Assembly (NCBI GenBank): GCA_004352715.1
Contig: SCFE01000012.1
Span: 1,913,392-1,977,391 of the forward strand
Reading direction: 5' to 3'
DNA from: Hofstenia miamia
Taxonomy: Eukaryota > Xenacoelomorpha > Acoela
Length of the DNA stretch: 64,000 bases
A program made the translations under genes and the position numbers. Every line of letters begins with the position of its first letter. Positions within the stretch are counted from its first letter, which is position 1. Below the pieces are notes generated by a model. It searched no databases, was not told the origin of the DNA, and saw nothing but the letters and a program-made list of their open reading frames with translations. Shown here in pieces: positions 55,649 to 64,000 of the stretch.

Positions 55649-57370
55649 AAGTAATCTGGTATTGCAATTCGATTGTTTCTGGCTTTGACATAAAGCAGTC
55701 CATTCTTGTTGATCTTCCACTTGTAACATTTGTAGTATCCTGCCGTTATCTTGGATAGTGTTGTTTGCAGCTCTTTGACCTTCTTCATGATCTTGCTTAG
55801 GACTATATTGTCTTTTTGTTTGTCCACTATCTCTTGTTCTGTTATTTCCTCTCCTATCAGTATTGGTAGCACTGCTTGACCCTTTTTGTCAACATTTATT
55901 TCTGGTAGCCCCTCGTATTCAGTGTGTGGCAGGAACTGAAATTGTTTCTTTTCTCCGTCTGTCTTTGTTGCATCTCTTTGGTACTCTGGGAGTGATGTCC
56001 AGAAATCCGCGTTGTTGTGTAATGTGCCTTTTCTGTGTTTGATCATGAATGTGAATTCATTTAGATACTCGATCCACCAAGACACTATCCCGGATTTATC
56101 TCCCAAAAACTTTTTCAACCAGGCCAGACCACTGTTATCTGTTCGTACTCTAAACTCCCTTCCTATGAGGAAGTGTCGAAACTTTTTAATGCTTTCAATG
56201 AGCGTGAGCATTTCAACTTTAGTGGAGCCATAGTTCTCTTCACTGGCCTGCAACTTGCGACTGAAAAACTGGATGGGCACTTCTTTTCCATTTCTCATTT
56301 GGCCCAATGTTGCTCCAATTGCCACCTTGCTTGCATCGCAATCTAATATAAACTTTTCATTGTAATCAGGTGTATTGAGGGAAGGTAATTTTGCGAGCTC
56401 TTCCTTGATGTTATCGAGTTCCTCCTGTTCTTTCCATGTCCATACAAATGGAACTGCCTTCCTCATCAATCGAGTCATCTTTGCTGTTTTTCCAGCTATG
56501 TTTGGAATGAAGGTTCCATAATAATTGAAAAATCCCATGATTCTCTAAATATCCTTTTTGTTGTTTGGTTTCTCTATCTTCCAGATCATCTCTCAGGCAT
56601 TGTCCTTCATGCAGATCCTCCCTTTTTCTATCGTTCTTCCGAGGAACACTATCTTCTCCTTGAGAATGTCGCATTTATTTCCATTGATCCAGAGTCCCGC
56701 ATTTTCCAAAATTGTTAGTGTTCTTTCCAATTTTTCCAGGTGTTCTTGGACTGTGTTGTTTGTGACTATGATGTCATCTATATAGGCGTCAACTCCTTCT
56801 TCCATTCAATGTGTTTTGTTCTTAAGTACCTTTGTTATGTATCTCTGGAATGTTGCTGGCACGTTACAGAGTCTGAATGCCATATAAATCCATTCGTACA
56901 GTCTGTATGGAGTTATGAATGCTGTCTTCTCTATGTCCTCCTCCTCCATTTTCCCTTGCCAATAGGCTTTACATAAATCTAGAGTTGTGAAATATTTATG
57001 TTTGCTGGCTTCATAGAGCATGTCTTCTATTCATGGTAAAGGGTACGAATCTTTCTTTGTCACTTCGTTGAATTTGCGGAAATCAATGCATAGTCGGTAC
57101 TTGTTTCCTGCTTTACGAACATGGTGGGTGCTGCGTACGGGCTTTCACTTGGCCGGATGATCTTATTGTCGATTAATTCTTCTAGTATCCAATTGTATTC
57201 TTCCTTTAGCTGCTCAGGTACTCTTCTGACTGGCAGCTTGATTGGTTTGTCCGTTGTCGTCACGATTTTGTGTTTTTCGCCTACTGCTTGACCAACACTT
57301 ATCTCCCCATAGTTGAATATATGTTTATGCTTTTCTAGAAGTGTTCTTAAATGCGTGATGTCTCGTTCTT
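55649..57370 (-). pseudogene. pol: Reverse transcriptase and RNase H (A2)
   Basis: Same domain order as A1: lead-in IKLPVRRVPEQLKEEY, YIDD at 56773-56784, GFFNYY at the start of the long frame ending upstream at 56538, RNase H DCDAS/VEML/TDNS all present. The open frame 55438-56538 (366 codons) looks intact, but its last part (below 55649) is antisense of relic D and not pol. In-frame TGA and TAG codons interrupt the region upstream of 56538. Confidence 0.9.
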
Positions 57371-57743
57371 CTAGATGTTGATAGTCTTCGTCATTTATAA
57401 CTGGTATCCTGTGTGTATCTTCCTCTTCTGCTTTTGTCCCAACGCCCTCGAATCAGCTTTTGGGAGTACTTGCAACTTCAATGGTGTTCGTCCACTCGCC
57501 CTCAAGTCAGCCATGTGGAGTACTATCCACTTTCCTTTGCAAGTCCTTGAGTCGACCATGCAAATTACTTGCTCCATCATCGTCTTCCATTGCCTTCCAA
57601 ATGAGTTTGATGTTAGTTTTGATGTATTTTCCATATATTCTTATCTGGGATCTTTTCAGATTCACATTCCAGTTCGTAGCATTAAGTATTGGTACCCTTC
57701 CTTTTCCGTTTTTTATCGTACAAATGCTAGACAGCATTGAAAC

Positions 57744-58324
57744 TCATTTGGTGTTAATGCCTTTATTGTCATATAGCATTATGTCAGCTGTGATATTTTC
57801 TTCCGTCTCGATTGTGTGCATTTTCCACTGATGCAGCTGTAGATGAATGTCTTCTTGCAGTTGAAATGTGATTGTTCTCTGTTTTTCCTGTTCCTCTTCG
57901 ATTTCCATTTCCTCTTCTTTTACCTTTATTGTCTTGTTCGCGTAGTTAATGACACAACCGTTTTTTGTCAGAAAATCATTTCCTAGTATAACTTCATATG
58001 GTAATGCGTTATTGTGTGTGTCCACCACCACCAAAGGTTGTTTGAACATTGTGTTCTCAATTCTCATTTGTGCAACATTTATCATTCCCTTCATGTCAAT
58101 ATAATCCCCTGACGCATTAATTAATCTTTTGTTACAATTCTTCATGTCTTCTCATTGAAATCCCAATTTCGTAGCGCATTCATCAGTGATTATAGATGTT
58201 GCTGCTCCGGTATCGATTGTCGCTTTTGTCATCACTCTGTTGATGGCTATTGTTATTGTATTCATCATGTCGAGGTTTGTTAGGATCATTATCACTGCAC
58301 GGTTGTTATGAGTCAGCGCTCTAC
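57744..58324 (-). pseudogene. pro: Aspartic protease (A2)
   Basis: Active-site DTGA at 58203-58214 followed by ATSIIT, then one TGA (FQ-stop-EDM). A continuous frame 58145-57744 follows, containing the VILGNDFL element expected in retropepsins and an acidic linker (KVKEEEMEIEEEQEKQ). The frame is -1 relative to gag. Confidence 0.85.
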
Positions 58325-59817
58325 TTAGTTTTCCGACTCCTCATCAGTTGGCGTTGCTTCGTCCATTTCATCTTCCATTTGTAGTATGTCTTCTTCATCA
58401 TAGTATGCTTCTTCGTCACCAATGACGTTTATCTGCTTTGGGCAGTCTGGTTTTTTATGTCCTTTCTGTCCACAGCCATAGCATTTAACGTCTTTTTCTT
58501 TTACTTTCCTCATTTTTCCATCCTTTCCCTTTACTTTTATTACTTTCTCTTGTTTTGCTTCAGAGTAGTTTTTATTGGGAGTATGCAACTTGAAGTTGCT
58601 TTTCCATGTTGGTGCGTCTCTGTACCATGCGGCTTTCTTGTATATCCAAGCATTGTTCTCGATCGTGGTTTGTATATCAACAGCCTTCCTGATCATTCTT
58701 TCTAGTTTGTCGTTGACATCACATTTAATTTCAAATTGTGTTTTGATGCTTTCTGGCATACCTTTGCAGATATGCGAGAATAAGTCATATTTCGAATAGG
58801 TGTTTCCCCTAGAACTGAGCATCAGGAGCCTCTCGACTTGTTGCATGTAGTTTCAGATGTCGTCAGTTTTCCTCATTTTTGTTGCATTCAAGATAATTTG
58901 GTACTGGTTCTTGAAACTTTCATTTTTGTAATAGTTAATGAAGTCTCCTATTAGTAGTTGATAGTCCCTTTTTGTTTCTGCATCCAATAACAGATAGTGT
59001 TGAGATGCTGCTCTGGTTAGGTATAGTGGGAGTCTCGCCACTGCTGCTTGTTGGCTCACTTTCCTTTCTGCCATTGTTAATTCGAACATTTGAAGCCACT
59101 TGGCGAATGTGGGATTATAACCGTCTACTTTCCCATTAAATTTGGGTAGTGTCGCTTTGCATGGAATTGTATTGTTGGCTGTTAATTGCGGTAGAATCGA
59201 ATTCTCATATTTCGGTTTTCTATGATTGGTTTGTATGTCCTCCTCCTGCAGTTGTGTTGTCACTGCTTTCTTGATTTCATTTATTATTTTTTGTTTTTCA
59301 ACGTCAGAATCTTCGTCTGATTCTTCAAATGCTACTTCCTTTCAGATCGGCCTATGTGGTGCCTGTAGATCACTGTCTTTTCTTGCTTGGAATTCGAGTT
59401 CGTGAGATTGCATGTCGTTTCTATTCTCTTCTTCTGTTAATCTTACCAGTCTCAGTTTGTCTTTGAGTTGTTCTAACTCTCCTGCCTGTAGGTTGTTATC
59501 TTCAAATAACTGTCTGTTTGTTCTTTCTAGTTCCTGGTTTTTCTTGTGCCATCACTGGTTTTCTTCTAGAAACTTTTGTTGGACTCCGACAGTTGATGAG
59601 TCAAGATTTTAATTTCGTTTTGAAATAACTGATTTTGTTCTTCTAATCGCATTTCCATATTTACTCTGATTTCGCTCAATATCGATTCATTTTGGCATTC
59701 CATTTCTTTGACCTTCTCAGTCAATTGTTCTACTTGCTGCCTTAAAGTTTCCTCATTCTCTTGACTCTTTCTTAACAACACCATTATATCTAGTGGGTTT
59801 GTGTCTGTGGGGTTCAT
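58325..59817 (-). pseudogene. gag: gag of A2
   Basis: A possible start is the ATG at 59815-59817 (MNPTDTNPLD), followed by the coiled coil (VEQLTEKVKEMECQ). Lesions are a 1-nt deletion near 59573, TGA codons, and a frame break near 58850 between capsid halves. The C-terminal part (58846-58325) is intact with the CX2CX4HX4C knuckle and acidic tail, ending TAA at 58325-58327. Compared with A1 it keeps about 57 bases of the coiled coil lost there. Confidence 0.88.
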
Positions 59818-60177
59818 CTCTGGGGGGTGAACTAAAGGATTGTAGTTCTGTATCTGTGGCGTCTGTTGCTGAATTTTCACCAAAGTACGGCAATGATCAA
59901 ATAGTCCTGGGGGTTACTGCTTTTGTTGCAGTTTTCTTTGTGCTTCCTTTTCTAGTTTTTGTTATTTTTCTTTTGGTTCATAGTGGCTTTCTCATCTCCA
60001 GATTGTGATTCCAGGATCTCTGTGAAGTGCATTTGTTTGGTTCAGGGTATCTCTCTGCCTATCATTAGTAGTTGGTTTGTGTAAACAGTTGGTTGCTTCC
60101 ATACTTTCCCTCATAGCGTATGATGTCATTTTGCAGGTGGTTTAATTGAATGTTTCTTCTGTTGGTTTGCTGTTCTT

Positions 60178-60194
60178 GGCTGTCATGGTCGCCA
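60178..60194 (-). other. Primer-binding site (A2)
   Basis: TGGCGACCATGACAGCC on the minus strand right after the LTR, identical to A1. Confidence 0.8.
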
Positions 60195-60756
60195 TGTAAT
60201 ATCCTCTACCAGGCTTTATCACTGTTGATTCACTGTTACCTTGTAAAATTGACTGTGTTATTGTGGGTAAGGATTTACTTATTGTTACTGCTTGATGAGT
60301 TTCTTCTGTTACATTATGTAACCTTAATTAATTATTCATTTTTTAGGTGACAAAACCATGCGGTAACCTCTGCATCAATCTTTCAGTGGGCATCTGCCCG
60401 AAGCGGATCTCCACATCCAATTTCACCATTCCATCCAATGCTTGAGTGTCACTTCTCAGCTCAATTAAGATAGCTTATGTGTACACTACATTAGCTTGGT
60501 GCTTACTCAAGGCATGACACAACTCAACTTAATCTCTATTATGTGAAAGTGTTATATCTATTTGCAACTGGAAACTGTCACTAGTTGTTCATTCAATATT
60601 ATATGTAGCCATTACCAAAATATATTGGCTTAATTAAATAAATTCTAATTGAACAACTTCCTAACCTACATTTACAATTACTACATGTAAGGTCATTATA
60701 TCAGTTGATTATAGGTCATTAATTTAGATCTGAAAATATATTAAGATAATTCCTAA
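60195..60756 (-). repeat. Truncated 5' LTR of A2 (family A)
   Basis: Matches A1 LTR from TGTAATATCC (60195) to AATTCCTAA (60756), then stops where a family B LTR begins. The remaining half of the A LTR is absent, except for a 49-bp patch inside the B LTR. Confidence 0.85.
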
Positions 60757-61902
60757 TGTAACATCCTCCACCTGGCCTATTTGCACTGTGTATTATTGCT
60801 AATACATGTAGAAGAGAAATGCTGGTCAGCTAATTGAGAGAAAACCGCCAAACTTTTCCTCTCTACTTTTCTAGTGAGGGGAATAGAGTACTAATCATCA
60901 CTATTTAGTTGACGAAGCCGTGTGACATTTCCTCTCTTGAATCATCTGTGGGCTACTGCTCGAAGCCGATCTCCACATCACAGTTCTTCTCTTTCATGAA
61001 TGATGTACCAAATCCACTGCACCGTCTCAGCTCAATGAGGACTAATTATGTGTACCTTACCTTAGCTCAGTGCATGTACTCATGTCAAGTTGTAACTCAC
61101 TTAAACTCAATTTTGTAAAGTGTTTGTTGTTTTGATTAAGTAAAGCAACCCGGCATTGACACTCTCTGCTTTTAAATAATATTAAAGTAGCAATTACCAT
61201 AAAATTACTGGCTTTGTAAATTAGTTAATAGATTGCAGTTTCCTATACTTACATTTAATAATGATACATGTAGGGTCATTTATTTGGTCGATTATATTCA
61301 AGTCTCCTACTATTAAGAATAGATATATATTCCTAGGGTTCGACTATCCAGCTGTTTCGAGCATCTATTATTTCATATATGTATAGATTGATAGTCAGAC
61401 TAAGCAAGAATAAAAAAACTCCTAACCGTAACATAAGTGTGGTTTCTTGACTGGCACAAGGACCCTTCGAATCTCTCCCGTGATGGAATCCAGCCACTAC
61501 TCGACACAACTTGCTTAGCTGAACATTTTATTAAATATCAAACCAGATAAATGAAGAATGAAAATAAAATAAACTCTGAAGAATTTATTGTTCATCAATT
61601 TTCCTCTAAATTCTCAGCTATTTATTTAAAAAGTTTTCAGTACCTGCGGATTTTGAAATTTGAATTATTCTTCTGCCAATATGGCTGTTCTTACATAAGC
61701 GTAATTTCACTTGTTACAATTTGTCAAAAATTACTTAATCAGCTCTGGTATTTTTCTTAGAATGTACAATATTGTAACTTGGTTGCATCTTACAAAATGA
61801 ATATGATAATTAACTAAATTTTTACAATCATAATTCTGATCACTATTAATCATTCGAGGTTAATCTCTTGTTTGCAGCGCATTCCTTTTGGATGATGCTA
61901 CA
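60757..61902 (-). repeat. Mosaic solo LTR (family B with a family A patch)
   Basis: TGTAACATCCTCCACC at 60757 and GGATGATGCTACA ending 61902 on the plus strand. Most matches the reverse complement of 43127-45556. Positions about 60799-60847 instead match family A (corresponding to 9075-9125 of the A1 LTR). No internal region or primer-binding site adjoins it; the flanks (CCTAA, CTTTG) show no target duplication. Confidence 0.8.
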
Positions 61903-62226
61903 CTTTGGTACTGCTATGTCTATCACTGTTCCTAATCTTTTCTCTTTGTCTACCACGACATTTTCTATAAAAAACACATCACAATTACTCCTTTTGATGA
62001 GGAAATAATACAATATCATAACATTATCATTCTTTATGACTACTTGTGGTTTGTAATTGTACCATCAGTCTCCTGCTTCTTACCAACTACTTAAGCTCAA
62101 ATGTACCATTTATCCCATTTTGTCAAGCTTGACATTATAGTCATTCTGTGCCAACTACTCACATCCTGCTATCACATGATCTACTGTCTCCACCGTCTCC
62201 ACCCATGGCCTACATTTCCTACATTT
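61903..62226 (-). pseudogene. C-terminus of a LINE reverse transcriptase ORF with restriction-like endonuclease
   Basis: Read on the minus strand from the gap edge: a CCHC zinc motif (KCRKCRPWVE, then DHVIAGC), a linker (YNYKPQVVIKN), then VVVDKEKRLGTVIDIAVP. This combination of CCHC followed by D...D..K...IDIAVP is typical of the restriction-like endonuclease end of R2/R4-group and related site-selective LINEs, by memory of those families. At least two stops. It ends exactly at the LTR at 61902, which interrupts it. Confidence 0.7.
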
Positions 62227-63226
62227 NNNNNNNNNNNNNNNNNNNNNNNNNNNNNNNNNNNNNNNNNNNNNNNNNNNNNNNNNNNNNNNNNNNNNNNNNN
62301 NNNNNNNNNNNNNNNNNNNNNNNNNNNNNNNNNNNNNNNNNNNNNNNNNNNNNNNNNNNNNNNNNNNNNNNNNNNNNNNNNNNNNNNNNNNNNNNNNNNN
62401 NNNNNNNNNNNNNNNNNNNNNNNNNNNNNNNNNNNNNNNNNNNNNNNNNNNNNNNNNNNNNNNNNNNNNNNNNNNNNNNNNNNNNNNNNNNNNNNNNNNN
62501 NNNNNNNNNNNNNNNNNNNNNNNNNNNNNNNNNNNNNNNNNNNNNNNNNNNNNNNNNNNNNNNNNNNNNNNNNNNNNNNNNNNNNNNNNNNNNNNNNNNN
62601 NNNNNNNNNNNNNNNNNNNNNNNNNNNNNNNNNNNNNNNNNNNNNNNNNNNNNNNNNNNNNNNNNNNNNNNNNNNNNNNNNNNNNNNNNNNNNNNNNNNN
62701 NNNNNNNNNNNNNNNNNNNNNNNNNNNNNNNNNNNNNNNNNNNNNNNNNNNNNNNNNNNNNNNNNNNNNNNNNNNNNNNNNNNNNNNNNNNNNNNNNNNN
62801 NNNNNNNNNNNNNNNNNNNNNNNNNNNNNNNNNNNNNNNNNNNNNNNNNNNNNNNNNNNNNNNNNNNNNNNNNNNNNNNNNNNNNNNNNNNNNNNNNNNN
62901 NNNNNNNNNNNNNNNNNNNNNNNNNNNNNNNNNNNNNNNNNNNNNNNNNNNNNNNNNNNNNNNNNNNNNNNNNNNNNNNNNNNNNNNNNNNNNNNNNNNN
63001 NNNNNNNNNNNNNNNNNNNNNNNNNNNNNNNNNNNNNNNNNNNNNNNNNNNNNNNNNNNNNNNNNNNNNNNNNNNNNNNNNNNNNNNNNNNNNNNNNNNN
63101 NNNNNNNNNNNNNNNNNNNNNNNNNNNNNNNNNNNNNNNNNNNNNNNNNNNNNNNNNNNNNNNNNNNNNNNNNNNNNNNNNNNNNNNNNNNNNNNNNNNN
63201 NNNNNNNNNNNNNNNNNNNNNNNNNN
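62227..63226. other. Assembly gap (1000 Ns)
   Basis: Round gap between LINE fragment and element F. Confidence 0.99.
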
Positions 63227-64000
63227 CAAAAAGAGTGTCAATGCCGTCAAGCGTATGTGCAGTAAAGAATGGGAAGGGTAAGATTCCAATCCTCAACCCA
63301 ACAAATCGGAATGTAAATCTAAGGAAATCACACATCAGAATATTCGGACTTACAAGTGGAAGCGCAAAGTACTCCACATGGCTGACTCAAGGGCGAGTGG
63401 ATGAACACCATCCAAGTCGCGAGTACTCCCAAAGGCCGATTCAAGGGCATTGGGACGAAAGCAACCAATGACGAATACAAAATCCCGGACATCAAGAGTG
63501 AAGATTACCAACACCTGGACGAAGAGGAGATACAACTGCTAAGAAATATGCTAAAATGACATAAACGAATATTTAACTATGGAGAGATAAGTGTGGGGCA
63601 AGCGATAGGGGAAAAACACAAGATAGTAACAACCACTGATAAACCAATAAAACTCCCCTGTAGAAGAGTGCCCGAACAAATGAAGGACGAGTACAATCAG
63701 ATACTGGAAGAATTGATAGACAACAAGATCATATGACCAAGCGAGAGTCCCTATGCAGCACCAACGGTGTTCGTGAAGCAGGGAGAAAAATACCAGCTAT
63801 GTATAGACTTTCGGAAGTTGAACAAAGTGACAAAGAAAGACTCGTACCTACTGCCAAGAATAGAGGACATGTTATACAAAGCGAGCAAGCACAAATACTT
63901 TACGACATTAGACTTATGCAAAGCATATTGGCAAGTACAAATGGAAGAAAACAATATTGAAAAGACAGCATTCATAACACCGTACGGGCTATATGAGTGG
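63227..64000 (+). pseudogene. pol: Protease-RT linker and RT of gypsy element F, open at window end
   Basis: Plus-strand pol of a third relative. Linker (NGKGKIPILNPTNRNVNLRK, then a twice-repeated STP module with STPHG and STPKGRF, 63366-63440), then FNYGEISVGQAIGEKHKIV, IKLPCRRVPEQMKDEYNQIL, and the RT fingers YAAPTVFVKQGEKYQLCIDF with DLCKAYWQVQ, still open at 64000. Better preserved than A1/A2 (no deletion after FVKQ), with only TGA stops in this stretch (for example 63557-63559, 63734-63736 and one in the linker). One TGA of A1/A2 in the linker (57453-57455) is CGA here (63437-63439). Confidence 0.85.

Larger units (their letters stand above)
55649..60756 (-). mobile_element. Ty3/gypsy LTR retrotransposon A2
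   Basis: Minus-strand copy near-identical to A1 from the RNase H-integrase linker up to the LTR. The integrase and 3' LTR are missing because the element is fused at 55648/55649 to relic D. The 5' LTR is cut at 60756. It shares with A1 a 1-nt deletion in RT and several TGA stops, but keeps CGA at 57094-57096 and 56143-56145 where A1 has TGA. Confidence 0.9.

Overview
This window is AT-rich, repeat-dominated nuclear DNA from an invertebrate metazoan. Evidence for this is the GT-AG introns, an animal-type three-exon ankyrin gene with an AATAAA signal, an exon for the SAM-like domain of ACK-family tyrosine kinases, an LRAT-fold gene, and Ty3/gypsy, LINE, hAT, Harbinger-like and pogo-like transposons. 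The exact phylum cannot be read from the sequence (sponge or cnidarian-like would fit, but that is a guess). There are no prokaryotic features. Large N runs and several single Ns are scaffold joins. Many of them are flanked by near-identical copies of the same DNA, so part of the apparent duplication is probably an assembly artefact.

Layout. 1.0-18 kb: Ty3/gypsy cluster. It starts with a plus-strand gag (element P), then after a gap an almost complete minus-strand element (A1: integrase, RNase H, RT, protease, gag, primer-binding site, 5' LTR). Next comes an older plus-strand relic (C) whose integrase is split by a solo LTR with a 4-bp target duplication, and which carries a further long reading frame (ORF3) after the integrase. 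18.7-25.5 kb: long fold-back repeats with arms up to about 1 kb, hosting a pogo-like element and a very small LTR element (TRIM-like). 26.4-28.6 kb: decayed gypsy pol of another lineage on the minus strand. 29.6-36.9 kb: ankyrin-domain gene whose 6.3-kb first intron holds a duplicated block with Harbinger-like MITEs and a TA-flanked inverted-repeat element. 38.5 kb: cluster of CRE, AP-1 and E-box sites. 40.6 kb: ACK-type SAM exon. 41-45.6 kb: mobile-element ORFs, including the 3' end of a gypsy element with ORF3 (E) and its LTR. 46.5-47.1 kb: LRAT-like exon with one frame break. 47.8-54.2 kb: three hAT relics. 54.3-64 kb: second gypsy cluster. It holds relic D (plus) fused head-on to A2 (minus, near-identical to A1), a mosaic LTR pair, a LINE fragment with a restriction-like endonuclease end, and a plus-strand pol (F) running off the window.

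How the parts relate. A1, A2, P, F, C, D and E belong to related Ty3/gypsy families. Gag and protease-pol are in -1 relation across a GAAAAC-TAA junction in A1, A2 and P. Most premature stops are TGA. At three sites another copy has CGA, so C-to-T change at CpG explains much of the decay. The TRIM-like element carries nearly the same primer-binding site as A1 and A2, which suggests a non-autonomous partner. ORF3, shared by relic C and element E and ending at the 3' LTR, is the best candidate for something undescribed.
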